In this document: positions 24,219 to 35,690 of the stretch, one piece after another
How positions within the stretch are numbered: position 1 is the stretch's first letter
How the letters are laid out: the number at the start of each line of letters is the position of its first letter
Source: Vibrio aerogenes
GTDB taxonomy: Bacteria; Pseudomonadota; Gammaproteobacteria; Enterobacterales; Vibrionaceae
Direction of reading: 5' to 3'
NCBI RefSeq assembly: GCF_024346755.1
Contig: NZ_AP024861.1
Coordinates: 3,286,001-3,350,000, forward strand
Length of the DNA: 64,000 nucleotides
The notes under the pieces: model-generated
What the model saw: only the letters and a program-made list of their open reading frames with translations
Databases searched by the model: none
What the model was told of the DNA's origin: nothing
Made by a program: the position numbers and the translations under genes

Positions 24219-26927
24219 TTAAGCAATCTTGCCATGGCAATGTTTATATTTTTTGCCACTTCCGCACGGACAAGGTTCATTTCGGCCAACTTTTCTGTCT
24301 TCCCGAACCATTGGCTGATGATTTTCATCCTGCACTTCGCTACTTCCACCGTGCTGAGTTTGTGCATGTCTTGCCGCTTCCTCAGCCTGAGCTCTGCGTC
24401 TCTCTTCCATCTGATCAACATCTTCAGGTTGCTGAACCCTGACTTTTGAAAGCACAGAGACAACATCAAATTTCAATGAATCAAGTAGTCCTTCAAATAA
24501 TTCAAAAGACTCCCGCTTGTACTCTTGCTTAGGATTCTTCTGCGCATAACCACGCAAATGAATGCCCTGACGCAAATGATCCATTGCTGACAAATGTTCT
24601 TTCCACAATGTATCCAGTGTTTGCAGCATCACTGATTTTTCGAAGTTGCGCAAAACTTCAGCGCCGACAAGTGTTTCTTTTTCCTGATAAACTTTCACAG
24701 CTGCTTCAATGATTCGCTCACGCAAAGCTTCTTCATACAATTTATCATCTTCGTCCAGCCAAACCTGAATTGGCAGATCCAAATCAAAATCATGTTTCAA
24801 GCGATCCTGAAGGCCAGAAATATCCCACATGTCATCCAGAGATTGTGGCGGAATATATTCATCAATTGCAGTCGTCAGGACATCAAAACGGTTTTGCTCA
24901 ATCATATCACTGATATCATCTGCTTCCATCAGCTCATCACGGAGTTCGTAAACAACTTTACGCTGATCATTCGCAACATCATCATACTCAAGCAACTGTT
25001 TACGAATATCAAAGTTTCGTCCCTCAACTTTACGTTGAGCTTTTTCTATTGAACGGGATAATAACTTACTTTCAATCGCTTCACCTTCATCCATACCACT
25101 TTGAATCAGGCCTGCCATTCTGTCTGAGGTAAAGATCCGAAGCAGTGAATCTTCCATTGATAAATAGAAACGGGAAGAACCGGCATCTCCTTGCCGTCCG
25201 GAACGACCACGTAACTGGTTATCAATCCGGCGGGATTCATGTCGCTCAGTACCGATGATGTGTAAACCACCTGACTCAAGCACTTTGTCATGTTCAATCT
25301 GCCAGGATGACTTAATCTCATCGATTTGTTCCTGAGTCGGATTATCAAGTTGCTCGACCTTAGTCTGCCAACTGCCTCCTAACACGATATCTGTACCACG
25401 GCCAGCCATATTGGTTGCAATGGTGACAGCTGCAGGCTTACCGGCTTCGGCGACAATCTCCGCTTCTTTCTCATGGAATTTTGCATTGAGTACATTGTGT
25501 TTTATTTTGGCCTTCTTCAATGCCTGAGAGAGTAATTCTGATTTTTCAATAGAAACAGTACCCACCAGAATTGGCTGACCTTTTTGCACACGTTCTTTAA
25601 TGTCTTCAATAATTGCTGCAAACTTTTCAGACTCTGTTCGATAAACCACATCTGGCATATCGTCACGGATCATTGGGCGATTTGTTGGAATCACAACCGT
25701 ATCCAGGCCATAGATAGACTGGAACTCAAACGCTTCTGTATCGGCAGTACCTGTCATACCTGACAGTTTTTCATAAAGACGGAAGTAGTTCTGGAAGGTG
25801 ATTGATGCCAGTGTCTGGTTTTCATTCTGAATTTGCACGCCTTCTTTCGCTTCAACCGCCTGATGTAATCCATCAGACCAGCGCCGGCCCGGCATCGTTC
25901 TGCCCGTATGTTCGTCAACGATGACAACTTCACCATCTTCATTCACGATATAATCAACATCTTTTTCGAACAGAACATGAGCACGTAAAGCTGCATTCAC
26001 ATGGTGCAATAAGCTGATATTAGCCGGTGAATACAAGGTCTCACCCTCAGCCATCAGCTTACTTTCCACTAATAACTCTTCAACATACTCCTGACCCGTT
26101 TCTGTGAGGTAAACCTGTTTTGCTTTTTCATCGACGGTATAATGACCCGTTCCCCGGTACTCTTCTGAGTCTTCCTGATCCTGTTTTTCAAGATTTGGGA
26201 TTAATGCATTCACCCGGGTATAAAGTTCAGAGCTGTCTTCTGCCGGACCAGAAATAATCAGTGGTGTACGGGCTTCATCAATCAGGATTGAATCCACTTC
26301 GTCGACAATGGCAAAGAAACGGGCCCGCTGTACACGATCTTCCTTACGGAAAGCCATGTTATCCCGAAGATAATCGAAGCCGAATTCGTTATTTGTACCA
26401 TACAGAATATCTGCCTGATAGGCTTCCTGTTTTTCCGCAGGCATCATGCCGGGAACATTGACACCGACTGTCATTCCTAAAAATTCAAATAAAAGACGAT
26501 TGGTTTCTGCATCCCTTTTCGCCAGATAATCATTCACAGTGACAACATGGATACCATGTCCCGGCAAAGCATTCAGATAAGCAGGTAACGTTGCAGTCAG
26601 AGTTTTACCTTCACCTGTTCTCATCTCTGCAATACGACCACCATTCAGTACCATGCCACCAATTAACTGAACATCAAAGTGACGCATACCAAAGACACGC
26701 TTTGATGCTTCACGGACAGTTGCAAAGGCTTCCGGAAGTAGCTGATCCAGAGTTTCTCCCTGAGAAAGACGCTCACGAAACTCTGCAGTTTTGGCTTTCA
26801 ATTCTTCGTCAGATAAAGCTTCATAGGCAGGTTCATAATTATTAATCTGTTTTACTATTTTTCTCAGGCGACGCAATGTTCTGTCATTACGGCTACCAAT
26901 AACCTTGGTCAGTAGCTTAGTTATCAT
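24219..26927 (-). CDS. secA: Preprotein translocase ATPase SecA
   Basis: Motor ATPase of the Sec pathway, driving unfolded proteins through SecYEG. The product is 902 residues. Nucleotide-binding motifs include [11 protein letters not shown] (about 102-112) and [15 protein letters not shown], and the second motor domain has [12 protein letters not shown] and the [11 protein letters not shown] arginine finger region. The C-terminal zinc site is C886, C888, C897, H898, which binds SecB and phospholipid. No secM arrest-peptide gene is seen directly upstream. The interval to lpxC is 549 bases. Confidence 0.98.
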   Translation of the reverse strand: MITKLLTKVIGSRNDRTLRRLRKIVKQINNYEPAYEALSDEELKAKTAEFRERLSQGETLDQLLPEAFATVREASKRVFGMRHFDVQLIGGMVLNGGRIAEMRTGEGKTLTATLPAYLNALPGHGIHVVTVNDYLAKRDAETNRLLFEFLGMTVGVNVPGMMPAEKQEAYQADILYGTNNEFGFDYLRDNMAFRKEDRVQRARFFAIVDEVDSILIDEARTPLIISGPAEDSSELYTRVNALIPNLEKQDQEDSEEYRGTGHYTVDEKAKQVYLTETGQEYVEELLVESKLMAEGETLYSPANISLLHHVNAALRAHVLFEKDVDYIVNEDGEVVIVDEHTGRTMPGRRWSDGLHQAVEAKEGVQIQNENQTLASITFQNYFRLYEKLSGMTGTADTEAFEFQSIYGLDTVVIPTNRPMIRDDMPDVVYRTESEKFAAIIEDIKERVQKGQPILVGTVSIEKSELLSQALKKAKIKHNVLNAKFHEKEAEIVAEAGKPAAVTIATNMAGRGTDIVLGGSWQTKVEQLDNPTQEQIDEIKSSWQIEHDKVLESGGLHIIGTERHESRRIDNQLRGRSGRQGDAGSSRFYLSMEDSLLRIFTSDRMAGLIQSGMDEGEAIESKLLSRSIEKAQRKVEGRNFDIRKQLLEYDDVANDQRKVVYELRDELMEADDISDMIEQNRFDVLTTAIDEYIPPQSLDDMWDISGLQDRLKHDFDLDLPIQVWLDEDDKLYEEALRERIIEAAVKVYQEKETLVGAEVLRNFEKSVMLQTLDTLWKEHLSAMDHLRQGIHLRGYAQKNPKQEYKRESFELFEGLLDSLKFDVVSVLSKVRVQQPEDVDQMEERRRAQAEEAARHAQTQHGGSSEVQDENHQPMVREDRKVGRNEPCPCGSGKKYKHCHGKIA

Positions 26928-27476
26928 TTTAATACGAATCTCTCTGTTGTTCGCTCACCAGGCGATCTATTCCTATGCCATCAGTCTCTACCAGTTCTCA
27001 ACTAAGTGTACTGAGATATATCATAAACCTTAGATATTGAGGTACATAAGTGGCTTTTCAAGGCAATATGTTGATATTGAGGCCATAGTTTAAATAATTT
27101 CACATTATGTACAAAACACAACAACATACAAATTTATGTTTTACAAACTATGAGCCCAAAAATCATCAGTTTAAATAAACAATTTTAATTACAGCCATAT
27201 AAAGCCGGGCATTTAAAACGCTCAAACATACCATATTGCACAAAATCTCATGGATAGTTGTTCTTTTTAGTGATGTTAATGGTTGGTTTTATGCCATTCT
27301 GAATCAGTTTCTGATCAAAATATATCTGGTTCTGCAAGCCACTCAAGACATCCATGTACGCTTAGACAAGGCGGCAAAAATTAGCCGCTCGCCCCAGATA
27401 AGCTCATCAAAGAATAAAAGCACAAAAAAACCAGACGTTTTAGCGTCTGGCTTTCTTTTTCATCAATGAAAAATGA
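26928..27476 (-). other. Intergenic region between lpxC and secA
   Basis: 549 AT-rich bases. The lpxC end has a strong terminator (27424-27450). The remainder presumably holds the secA promoter and leader. I find no credible gene: the longest open stretch on the plus strand (27236-27469) starts with TTG, has no ribosome binding site, and reads through the lpxC terminator. Neither a SecM-like peptide nor a DUF721/DciA-like protein can be read in either direction. Confidence 0.6.
27424..27450 (-). terminator. Intrinsic terminator of lpxC and the dcw cluster
   Basis: On the minus strand, CCAGACG (27450-27444) and CGTCTGG (27437-27431) form a perfect 7-bp stem with a 6-base loop, followed by seven T. 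It starts 27 bases after the lpxC stop. Confidence 0.95.
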
Positions 27477-28394
27477 TCAGGCAAGAACCATGTTTGGTTC
27501 AGCAAAAGCAACCGGTGAACCCGTTTCTTCTGCATAAGTTGTCCATTCCCAGGCATCCTGATTCAGCAGCAGCGTCCGTAAAAGTTGATTATTCAATTGA
27601 TGACCGGACTTGTAAGCTCTGAACTCCCCGATGAGAGCGTGCCCACACATATACAAGTCACCTATCGCATCAAGTACCTTATGGGTAACAAATTCATTTG
27701 AAAAACGCAGGCCATCTTTATTCAGAATACGGTAGTCATCCAAAACAATTGCACAGTCAAAACCACCACCTAAACAGAGTTTCTGAGACTGTAAATACTC
27801 GATATCACGCATAAAACCGAATGTTCTTGCCCGGGAGATATCTTTTACAAATGATTGAGATGAGAAGTCAAAACACAGGTGCTGCTCTGTAGACTCAATC
27901 GCCGGATGATTAAAATCAATTTCAAAATCCATCCGAAAACCATGATATGGGACCAGTTCAGCCCATTTATCACCGTCTTCAAACCGGACAGGCTTCTTGA
28001 CACGAATAAATTTTTTCGGCGCATTTTGAGTTTCGATACCCGCCTGCTGGAGAAGAAAAACAAACGGACTTGCACTTCCGTCCATAATTGGAATCTCAGG
28101 CGCATCGACTTCAACGATGATATTATCAATCCCCATACCAGCAAGTGCAGCAGTCAAGTGCTCTACCGTGGAAATTCTGACACCCTCGTCATTGACTAAT
28201 GCCGTACATAACATTGTATCCCGGACGTTGTCAGGCTTAGCAGGGAAATCCACAGGAGGGTTCAAATCTGTACGACGATAAATAATACCGGTATTGACAG
28301 CAGCAGGACGAAGAGTAAGCGTTACTTTGCGCCCTGAGTGAAGTCCCACCCCGGTAGTTTTAACGATTTCTTTCAAAGTACGTTGTCTGATCAT
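27477..28394 (-). CDS. lpxC: UDP-3-O-acyl-N-acetylglucosamine deacetylase
   Basis: Zinc enzyme of the committed step in lipid A synthesis. The 305-residue product is the same length as E. coli LpxC. Zinc and catalytic residues are recognisable: Glu78-His79 in [10 protein letters not shown] and the later [10 protein letters not shown] motif with His and Asp. It sits at the end of the dcw cluster, 96 bases after ftsZ, as in most gammaproteobacteria. In enterobacteria its level is set by FtsH proteolysis through the C-terminal tail; here the tail ends AEPNMVLA. Confidence 0.98.
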   Translation of the reverse strand: MIRQRTLKEIVKTTGVGLHSGRKVTLTLRPAAVNTGIIYRRTDLNPPVDFPAKPDNVRDTMLCTALVNDEGVRISTVEHLTAALAGMGIDNIIVEVDAPEIPIMDGSASPFVFLLQQAGIETQNAPKKFIRVKKPVRFEDGDKWAELVPYHGFRMDFEIDFNHPAIESTEQHLCFDFSSQSFVKDISRARTFGFMRDIEYLQSQKLCLGGGFDCAIVLDDYRILNKDGLRFSNEFVTHKVLDAIGDLYMCGHALIGEFRAYKSGHQLNNQLLRTLLLNQDAWEWTTYAEETGSPVAFAEPNMVLA

Positions 28395-28490
28395 CTGCCC
28401 GCCTCAATATCAGTACTACAAGTCATGACCGATATAAATCGGTCACACATTCTATCATCAATGATCACATCTGCAAACTTATGATGCAAA

Positions 28491-29708
28491 TCAATCAGCC
28501 TGACGACGCAAAAAAGCTGGAATATCCAAATAACCGCTCTCTTTCTCTTTAGGTGCTGTATTTTGTCCACCACCCTGAGTTTTTGCCTGCGAAGGCTGAG
28601 GTTTAGCTTCAACATTCCCTTGCAAGTTCGGTGCCGGCTTCTTCTCTTCAGAAGTTGTCACTTGCGCCGGAGCCGGTGTTTGCTGCACTTTTGGTTGCTG
28701 CTGAGGCGTACTTGTTTTTCCACCTGCCACTAATGTAATGTCTGGTTTCCTTTCATTACCAATACCTGTAGCAACAACCGTCACCCGAATTTCATCGGCC
28801 ATATCCGGGTCAAGTGAAGTACCAATCACCACAGTCGCATTATCTGAAGCAAATGCTTTCACCGTATTACCGACCGTTTCAAATTCATCTAAGCGCATAT
28901 CGAGACCAGCGGTGATATTCACTAAGACCCCACGGGCACCGGCAAGATCGATATCTTCTAAAAGAGGGCTGGAAATTGCCATTTCAGCAGCCTCTTCCGC
29001 CCGGTCTTCACCACTGGCAACTCCGCTTCCCATCATTGCGTGGCCCATTTCAGACATCACGGTTCTGACGTCCGCAAAGTCCACATTGATCATGCCGGGT
29101 CGCGTAATCAGTTCAGCAATGCCCTGAACTGCGTTTTTCAATACATCGTTAGCATTTGCAAACGCCTCTAAAAGCGTAATGCCACGACCTAATACCTTCA
29201 GCAACTTCTCATTTGGTATCGTAATCAAAGAGTCAACATGCTTTGATAATTCTTCAATACCCTGCTCTGCAAAGGCCAGACGCTTTTTACCTTCGAAACT
29301 AAATGGCTTCGTGACAACCGCCACAGTAAGAATACCAAGTTCTTTTGCAACTTCAGCAATGACTGGCGCGCCACCAGTTCCGGTACCGCCACCCATTCCG
29401 GCCGCTATGAACACCATATCGGCGCCAACCAGTGACTCTTTAATTTTTTCTTTATCTTCGAGAGCTGCATCACGTCCTACTTGAGGATTTGCGCCAGCAC
29501 CCAGACCTTTTGTGATATCACCACCAATTTGGATTACGGTACTGACACTTGTTTTACGAAGTGCCTGAGCATCTGTGTTCACACTGATGAATTCCACGCC
29601 TTCGATGGATTCACGCACCATGTGTTCTACGGCATTACCGCCACCGCCACCAACTCCAACGACTTTAATTACAGCATCGTCAGACATTTCCATCATCGGT
29701 TCAAACAT
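28491..29708 (-). CDS. ftsZ: Cell division GTPase FtsZ
   Basis: Tubulin-like GTPase that forms the Z ring. The 405 residues include the tubulin signature GGGTGTG at 106-112, the N-terminal [11 protein letters not shown] loop, and [11 protein letters not shown] in the catalytic T7 loop region. A linker rich in Gln, Pro and Lys (about 320-390) leads to the conserved C-terminal peptide [11 protein letters not shown] that binds FtsA and ZipA. It follows ftsA by 30 bases in the same operon. Confidence 0.98.
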   Translation of the reverse strand: MFEPMMEMSDDAVIKVVGVGGGGGNAVEHMVRESIEGVEFISVNTDAQALRKTSVSTVIQIGGDITKGLGAGANPQVGRDAALEDKEKIKESLVGADMVFIAAGMGGGTGTGGAPVIAEVAKELGILTVAVVTKPFSFEGKKRLAFAEQGIEELSKHVDSLITIPNEKLLKVLGRGITLLEAFANANDVLKNAVQGIAELITRPGMINVDFADVRTVMSEMGHAMMGSGVASGEDRAEEAAEMAISSPLLEDIDLAGARGVLVNITAGLDMRLDEFETVGNTVKAFASDNATVVIGTSLDPDMADEIRVTVVATGIGNERKPDITLVAGGKTSTPQQQPKVQQTPAPAQVTTSEEKKPAPNLQGNVEAKPQPSQAKTQGGGQNTAPKEKESGYLDIPAFLRRQAD

Positions 29709-29738
29709 GTGTTATCTCCGTTTTTCCTGCAACTCAGG

Positions 29739-31001
29739 TTAAAACTCTTTTTGTATCCAGTTACGCAAACGTCCAATCAACCCCGACATGGACTGACGCT
29801 TAGGCTCGCTATAGTCTGTCTCGTCAATAACCTGACTGTCTTTTGCATAATGAAGTAAACCAACAGCCGTCGCATGGTACGGCTCTTTAACATAATCAGT
29901 AAGTCCACTGACCTCTAATGGCTTCCCAACCCTGACCTGGTTGCGAAACACGCGCTCTGCACATTCAACTACACCTTCAATTTGTGCGGCACCTCCAGTC
30001 AGGACGACTCCGGCAGCCAAATGATGTTTTACACCTTCAGATCTGAGTTTTTCCTGAACTGAGTCTATTGTTTGATGAACAAGCCCCATTAATTCAGTGT
30101 AGCGAGGCTCGATTACTTCAGACAAGGTTTGTCGTTGTAAACTTCGGGAAGGACGACCACCGACACTGGGAACATTCACAGTATCGTCCTTGCTTACAAG
30201 TTCACTCAAAGCACAACCATATTTCACTTTAATTTCTTCAGCATCACTAACCGGGGTTCCAAATGCAAATGCAATATCATTCGTCACCGCATTTCCTGCA
30301 TAGGAAAACACTTCTGTGTGCCGTAAAGCTCCACCTGTCCAAATTGCTATATCCATTGTGCCAGCGCCAATATCAACGACACAAACACCAAGCTCTCGTT
30401 CATCTTCAGTAATTACTGCATTACTCGCGGCCAAACCAGAATAAACTAACTGCTCAACTTTTAAGCCACATCTTTCAACCGCTTTAATAATATTTCTTGC
30501 CATATCATTATGGCACGAAATAATGTGCACACTAACTTCCATGCGCACTCCTGATAAGCCTAGCGGATTTTTGATACCTTCCTGGTAATCAATTGTAAAT
30601 TCTTGAGGAATAACGTGCAGAATCCGCTGTTCATCACTGATTTTAATCGATTTCGCAGTATGAATCGCCTGATCCATATCTTCCTGGGAAACTTCCTCAT
30701 CAGAAATAGTTCCCATACCTTTTTCTATGCGACTGGCAATATGTTTTCCTGAAATCGAAAGAAAAACATGATTAATCTGACACTCTGCCATTAATTCAGC
30801 TTGATCTATCGCCCGCTGAACAGACTTTACAACTGACTCTAAATCATTGACGCCGCCCTTATCCATTCCTCTGGAAAAGCTTGTGCCTGCCCCGATAATA
30901 TTAATCTGGCCGTCAGGCAAAACCTCTCCGACTAAGGCTGATACAGAAGCCGTGCCAACATCAAGACCTACAATTATGTTGTCATCGGTCATTTTTGTCA
31001 T
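29739..31001 (-). CDS. ftsA: Cell division protein FtsA
   Basis: Actin-like ATPase that tethers FtsZ to the membrane. The 420 residues carry the phosphate-binding loops (GLDVGTASVSALVGE at the N-terminus, VVDIGAGTMDIAIW in the middle) and end in an amphipathic membrane-targeting helix (LIGRLRNWIQKEF). The start at 31001 matches other Vibrio FtsA proteins. It overlaps ftsQ by 20 bases, so the two are probably translationally coupled. Confidence 0.98.
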   Translation of the reverse strand: MTKMTDDNIIVGLDVGTASVSALVGEVLPDGQINIIGAGTSFSRGMDKGGVNDLESVVKSVQRAIDQAELMAECQINHVFLSISGKHIASRIEKGMGTISDEEVSQEDMDQAIHTAKSIKISDEQRILHVIPQEFTIDYQEGIKNPLGLSGVRMEVSVHIISCHNDMARNIIKAVERCGLKVEQLVYSGLAASNAVITEDERELGVCVVDIGAGTMDIAIWTGGALRHTEVFSYAGNAVTNDIAFAFGTPVSDAEEIKVKYGCALSELVSKDDTVNVPSVGGRPSRSLQRQTLSEVIEPRYTELMGLVHQTIDSVQEKLRSEGVKHHLAAGVVLTGGAAQIEGVVECAERVFRNQVRVGKPLEVSGLTDYVKEPYHATAVGLLHYAKDSQVIDETDYSEPKRQSMSGLIGRLRNWIQKEF

Positions 31002-31773
31002 TTGTACTATTTAGTCCTAAATCTTGCTGAGGAAACCAACCCACAGCCGCGCCAGTGTCATATCTGAGATCAATATAGCTAACCTTTTCAACATCATGAC
31101 CAAGATACTGATACAGCATAAAAAAACGTTTTATTCGCTCAGAAATTGATTCTTTACCCAGTTCCAGCCGAATACCATTGTCCAGTATAATCTGCCATGC
31201 CCGCCGTTCATTCAGCACAAGGGATGAAATATTCAGTCCGGCCTGCTGAAATAAGGGATTATACTCCCGCCACATATTCAGTACTTCTGTTCCTGAATTT
31301 TCCGGACCATATAACCGGGGATAGTCCCCATGTACAAGGCCCGGATCGCCGTCAAACACGATGCCATCAGCATCAATTAAAGCCTGACCATTCCAAATAG
31401 CCTGAACCTGATGCTCAGTCAGAAAAACTTTAATTGTATCCGGCCACTGCTTTCGGATTGAAGCATGTGACACCCAAGGGATGTTTTGAACGCAAGCCTG
31501 TAACTCATCCACATCCTGAGACATAAAAGTCCCGATATGATCCAGCTTCGCAAAGGCATACTGAACATCTTGCGCCGTCACATATTTAAGATCACCCTGC
31601 AATATAATCTTAGACAGGGGTAACCTGTGATCATCCCACATCCAGCTTAATGTGGCATACAACAACGCACATACAACAGTAAAAACAAAAAATAAAAACA
31701 CACAGCCACTGGCATGTTGCTTTATTAATGATGTTTCTGATTGCTGATGACCCTTCTCCAAAACTAATTTCAT
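30982..31773 (-). CDS. ftsQ: Cell division protein FtsQ
   Basis: Bitopic division protein that links early and late divisome proteins with FtsB and FtsL. The 263 residues have a short cytoplasmic tail, one membrane segment (about 23-45), a POTRA domain starting at LPLSKIILQGDLKYV (about 51-120) and a beta domain. In E. coli ddlB lies between murC and ftsQ; here there are only 180 bases, containing a strong promoter. Confidence 0.95.
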   Translation of the reverse strand: MKLVLEKGHQQSETSLIKQHASGCVFLFFVFTVVCALLYATLSWMWDDHRLPLSKIILQGDLKYVTAQDVQYAFAKLDHIGTFMSQDVDELQACVQNIPWVSHASIRKQWPDTIKVFLTEHQVQAIWNGQALIDADGIVFDGDPGLVHGDYPRLYGPENSGTEVLNMWREYNPLFQQAGLNISSLVLNERRAWQIILDNGIRLELGKESISERIKRFFMLYQYLGHDVEKVSYIDLRYDTGAAVGWFPQQDLGLNSTNDKNDR

Positions 31774-31856
31774 TCAGATCACTTTCATGCCACCAACATA
31801 ATAACAATGATGTCTGTAATAATAATCACGGCAAAAGCTCTTACTTTAACTTTCGG

Positions 31857-31884
31857 ATTATACTGAGCTCCCAAAAAGTATCAA
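31857..31884 (-). promoter_or_regulatory. Sigma-70 promoter of ftsQAZ
   Basis: On the minus strand, -35 TTGATA (31884-31879) and -10 TATAAT (31862-31857) are separated by 16 bases. This is five of six and six of six matches to consensus. The start codon of ftsQ is about 83 bases further. It lies in the interval where E. coli has ddlB. Confidence 0.75.
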
Positions 31885-31953
31885 ACAAAGAACTTCAGAA
31901 ATTTATATTTGATGCCAACTTACTCAATACAGGCCTGATTTTTTGACGTTCGA

Positions 31954-33417
31954 CTATTCCATTTGTTTCATCTTTTCGATCTGAAGCTCCAGAGCTGCAA
32001 GCTGCTTTGCCACTCTGCCAATATCACCAGCCCCCTGAGTCAGCAGTAAGTCACCATCTTGTAATACATTTGCCAGAACCGATGGTAAAACCTGACTATC
32101 AGAAACGAAAATGGGATCCAGTTTCCCGCGACTTCTGATTGTTCGGCATAAAGAACGACCATCAGCACCGGCAACAGGCTTTTCTCCGGCAGCATATACA
32201 TCCAGCATAATCAATACATCCACTTTCTCTAATGTATTGACAAAATCATCATACAAATCTCTGGTCCGGCTATAACGGTGAGGCTGAAAAATCATCACCA
32301 GCCTTTTGTCAGGCCAGCCATTTCTTGCGGCCTGGATCGTGACACTGACCTCCGTCGGATGATGACCATAGTCATCAACCAGCATCACCTGCCCATTCCC
32401 GGTTTCGAATTCACCCAGATCATCAAAGCGGCGCCCCGTCCCCTGAGTACTTTCCATCGCCCGGAGAATCATATCATCAGGAATCTCATCTTCCGTAGCG
32501 ACAGCAATGGCTGCAGCTGCATTCAGCGCATTATGTCGTCCGGGTATATTCAATGTAATGGGTAATGCATTTTTTCCCTTACGGGTAATCGTGAATTTCC
32601 CCTGCTGCCCTATTTGATCATAGTCCTCTATTTGCACATCTGCATCAACGGAAAAGCCATAAGTAATCACCTGCCGGCTAATTTGTGGGATCAACTCTCT
32701 GATGACCGGATCGTCAATACATAAAATAGCCTGTCCATAGAATGGCAATTTATGAATAAAATCTATAAACGTTTGTTTCAGCGAATCAAAATTCCCCTGA
32801 TAAGTATCCATATGATCAGCTTCAATATTTGTAACAATACTCACCATAGGTTGCAGATGAAGAAATGATGCGTCACTCTCATCAGCTTCTGCGATCAAAA
32901 TCCGGCTGGACCCTAAACGGGCATTGGTTCCGGCACTTTTCACCAAGCCACCGTTTACAAAGGTAGGATCAAGCCCTGCTTCAAAGTAAATCTGTGTGAC
33001 TAATGCTGTCGTCGTGGTTTTACCATGAGTCCCTGCAACAGCAATGCCATGCCGGAAACGCATTAATTCAGCCAGCATCTCAGCCCTTCTGACGACAGGA
33101 ATACGCTTTTCTTTTGCTTCCTGAACTTCAGGGTTATTTTTATCGATAGCTGTTGAAACAACAACAACACTAGCCTGAGCCACATTTTTGGCAAAATGTC
33201 CGATAAAGACTTCAGCTCCTTTTGTCTGTAATCTTTTGGTCACCGGATTCTCTGCAATATCTGAGCCAGTAACCCGGTAGCCTTCATTCAGCAGTACTTC
33301 TGCAATACCACTCATACCAGCACCACCAATTCCAACAAAATGGATACTTTCAACTCTCCGCATTTCAGGAATAATCGCCCGAAGCTGGGTTAAATCAGGT
33401 GTCTGTTTAATTGTCAT
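31954..33417 (-). CDS. murC: UDP-N-acetylmuramate-L-alanine ligase
   Basis: Adds L-alanine to UDP-MurNAc, the first amino acid of the peptidoglycan stem. The 487 residues have the Mur ligase plan: an N-terminal substrate domain ([15 protein letters not shown] near 26-40), an ATP domain with GTHGKTTTT near 120-130, and a C-terminal domain with the [11 protein letters not shown] motif. It follows murG by 13 bases and is the last synthesis gene before the ftsQAZ group. Confidence 0.98.
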   Translation of the reverse strand: MTIKQTPDLTQLRAIIPEMRRVESIHFVGIGGAGMSGIAEVLLNEGYRVTGSDIAENPVTKRLQTKGAEVFIGHFAKNVAQASVVVVSTAIDKNNPEVQEAKEKRIPVVRRAEMLAELMRFRHGIAVAGTHGKTTTTALVTQIYFEAGLDPTFVNGGLVKSAGTNARLGSSRILIAEADESDASFLHLQPMVSIVTNIEADHMDTYQGNFDSLKQTFIDFIHKLPFYGQAILCIDDPVIRELIPQISRQVITYGFSVDADVQIEDYDQIGQQGKFTITRKGKNALPITLNIPGRHNALNAAAAIAVATEDEIPDDMILRAMESTQGTGRRFDDLGEFETGNGQVMLVDDYGHHPTEVSVTIQAARNGWPDKRLVMIFQPHRYSRTRDLYDDFVNTLEKVDVLIMLDVYAAGEKPVAGADGRSLCRTIRSRGKLDPIFVSDSQVLPSVLANVLQDGDLLLTQGAGDIGRVAKQLAALELQIEKMKQME

Positions 33418-33430
33418 GATTGAAAATCCA

Positions 33431-34492
33431 CTACTCTGTTAAAGTGATAATTGCATCGGCAACAACTTTGTCTGCATCATTTCTGGCTAAATCACGGGCT
33501 TTAACCGCCATCTGCATCAGTTGCTCTCTGTTAAGAGCACTGATTTCATCGGCCATTTTGCGGGGAGTCAGGTCAGGTTGCTCGATCATTTTGGCAGCAC
33601 CATGATGAATCAGGTGTTCCGCATTGAGTGCCTGCTGCCTGTCTTTATGCATAAAAGGAACAAAAATCGCTGCGACACCAGCAGACGAGATTTCAGAAAC
33701 AGTCAGTGCACCCGAACGACAAACAATCACATCAGCCCACCGGTAAGCCGCCGCAACATCATCAATAAACTCAGTCACATCGACCTGAGAAACAGCCTGA
33801 CTGGCATATAAGGCTTCAACTTCTTGTTTTTGCCCCTTACCTGCCTGGTGACGCACCTCAAAATTTCCATCCAGTAACGCTATCGACTGCGGCAACGTCT
33901 GATTTAAAATCCGGGCTCCCTGACTTCCACCCATCACAAGGATATGAATCGCACCCTGACGATCTTTCATGCGCGCCAGAGGCGATTCCAGCGCAATCAC
34001 ATCCCGCCTGACAGGGTTTCCAACGACTTCAGCATGGTCAAAAGCACCAGGAAATGCCTGAAAAACCCGTTTCGCTATTTTAGAAAGCCAACGGTTCGTT
34101 AGCCCGGCAACTGCGTTCTGCTCATGAAGCACCACCGGAATACCAAGAGACCAGGCTGCAATCCCGCCCGGACCACTGACATAACCGCCCATACCTAAAA
34201 CGACATCTGGCTGAAAACGTTTCATATGTCGCCGTGCCTGAAGAATTGCCTGAATAATCTGAAGCGGTGCTTTGACTAAACGCAGAAGACTTTGTCCTCT
34301 CAGCCCTTTAATCTGTATAAAATCAATCTCAATCTGGTGACGGGGAACCAAATCCGCTTCCATCCGGTCTGCTGTCCCTAACCAACGGATTTCCCACCCC
34401 TGCTGTTGTAATAATCCAGCGACCGCCAATCCGGGAAACACATGACCTCCGGTACCGCCGGCCATCACCATTAAGCGCTTATTTTTTTTCAT
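33431..34492 (-). CDS. murG: Lipid II synthase MurG
   Basis: Peripheral glycosyltransferase adding GlcNAc to lipid I on the inner leaflet. From ATG 34492 it has 353 residues and begins [17 protein letters not shown] like other Vibrio MurG proteins; an ATG three codons upstream (34501) is the alternative. The glycine loops GGTGGH and [11 protein letters not shown] bind lipid I, and the C-terminal domain has VMGGSQGA and RSGALTVSE for UDP-GlcNAc. The start lies inside the end of ftsW, overlapping by 14 bases or more. Confidence 0.97.
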   Translation of the reverse strand: MKKNKRLMVMAGGTGGHVFPGLAVAGLLQQQGWEIRWLGTADRMEADLVPRHQIEIDFIQIKGLRGQSLLRLVKAPLQIIQAILQARRHMKRFQPDVVLGMGGYVSGPGGIAAWSLGIPVVLHEQNAVAGLTNRWLSKIAKRVFQAFPGAFDHAEVVGNPVRRDVIALESPLARMKDRQGAIHILVMGGSQGARILNQTLPQSIALLDGNFEVRHQAGKGQKQEVEALYASQAVSQVDVTEFIDDVAAAYRWADVIVCRSGALTVSEISSAGVAAIFVPFMHKDRQQALNAEHLIHHGAAKMIEQPDLTPRKMADEISALNREQLMQMAVKARDLARNDADKVVADAIITLTE

Positions 34493-35678
34493 CTTTTTCA
34501 TAAACAGTATCTGACTGACCTAAGTTCAGTCTGCGTTCAAAATCAATTCTCAGTAAAATAGAAACAGCCACAGACATGATAATTAAACTGGAACCACCAT
34601 AGCTAATCAGCGGTAAAGTAAGCCCTTTTGTCGGCACAATACCCGCTGCGGCGCCCACATTGACCAATGTTTGAAACGCAAACCAGATCCCAATACCAAA
34701 AGCAAGATACCCACCAAACTGGTGACCACTTTCAAAAGCTTTCCTGCCGATAAATACCGCCTTTAAAACTAAGGCCATCAGTAGTCCGAGAACCAGAACA
34801 ACGCCGACAAACCCCAACTCTTCAGCTAGTACAGCAAACACAAAATCGGTGTGGGCTTCAGGCAAATATTCCAGCTTCTGGATGGAATTACCCAGTCCTT
34901 GCCCAAACCAGCTTCCACGCCCGAATGCCATCAGGGACTGAGTCAACTGATAGCCACTGCCAAAAGGATCTTCCCAAGGGTCCAGGAAAGAGGTCACCCG
35001 ACGTATACGATAAGGTTCAGCCACAATCAATCCGATGACAGACATAATCCCGGCAACCATAAGCGCGATAAACTGAGACAACTTAGCACCGGCAATAAAA
35101 AGCATCCCAAACAGGGTCACAAGCATCACAATGACTGTCCCTAAATCGGGCTGCATCAACAACAACACAGCCAGACAAGAGAACACCATAATAGGCTTCA
35201 TAAAGCCCCCAAAAAAAGTCTGGCGGACTTCATCCTGTTTTCTGACCAGATATCCTGACATAAAAATAAACAACGACAGTTTAGCCAGCTCTGCGGGCTG
35301 AAGATTAAACAGCCCTAAGGGAATCCAGCGCGATGCACCATTGACTGATTTGCCTAACACCAGAACAATGACCAGCAGGAACAACGAGACTCCCAGTAGT
35401 AATGAACTATACTGAAACCACTTTTGAGTGGGTATCTGCATCACAACCGACGACACAACGATCGCCAGAAAAAGAAATGTGGCATGCCGGAACATAAAAT
35501 GAAAGGGCTGATCAGTCAGACGTGAACTCACAGGAAATGAAGCGGATGTGACCATGACCAGACCCACTAACATCAGTCCTAAAGCAATCCAGACTAATTG
35601 CCTGTCAAACAATGCATCAGGATCAGATGTCATCAGTTTCTCTTTGAGAACTGAGATATTTTTCAAAAAATCAGCCAC
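34479..35678 (-). CDS. ftsW: Septal peptidoglycan polymerase FtsW
   Basis: SEDS-family glycosyltransferase that works with FtsI at the septum. The 399-residue product has about ten membrane helices and the SEDS signatures, including [20 protein letters not shown], the [15 protein letters not shown] loop and the C-terminal [10 protein letters not shown] motif. Gene order murD-ftsW-murG is standard. It starts 12 bases after murD and overlaps murG at its end. Confidence 0.97.
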   Translation of the reverse strand: MADFLKNISVLKEKLMTSDPDALFDRQLVWIALGLMLVGLVMVTSASFPVSSRLTDQPFHFMFRHATFLFLAIVVSSVVMQIPTQKWFQYSSLLLGVSLFLLVIVLVLGKSVNGASRWIPLGLFNLQPAELAKLSLFIFMSGYLVRKQDEVRQTFFGGFMKPIMVFSCLAVLLLMQPDLGTVIVMLVTLFGMLFIAGAKLSQFIALMVAGIMSVIGLIVAEPYRIRRVTSFLDPWEDPFGSGYQLTQSLMAFGRGSWFGQGLGNSIQKLEYLPEAHTDFVFAVLAEELGFVGVVLVLGLLMALVLKAVFIGRKAFESGHQFGGYLAFGIGIWFAFQTLVNVGAAAGIVPTKGLTLPLISYGGSSLIIMSVAVSILLRIDFERRLNLGQSDTVYEKDEKK

Positions 35679-35690
35679 GATATACCTGAA

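Noticed and set aside
27236..27469. 77-codon frame on the plus strand between lpxC and secA, with a hydrophobic start
   Set aside because: TTG start without ribosome binding site, and the C-terminal part translates the lpxC terminator. I do not think it is a gene, although it is the only open frame of note in the gap.
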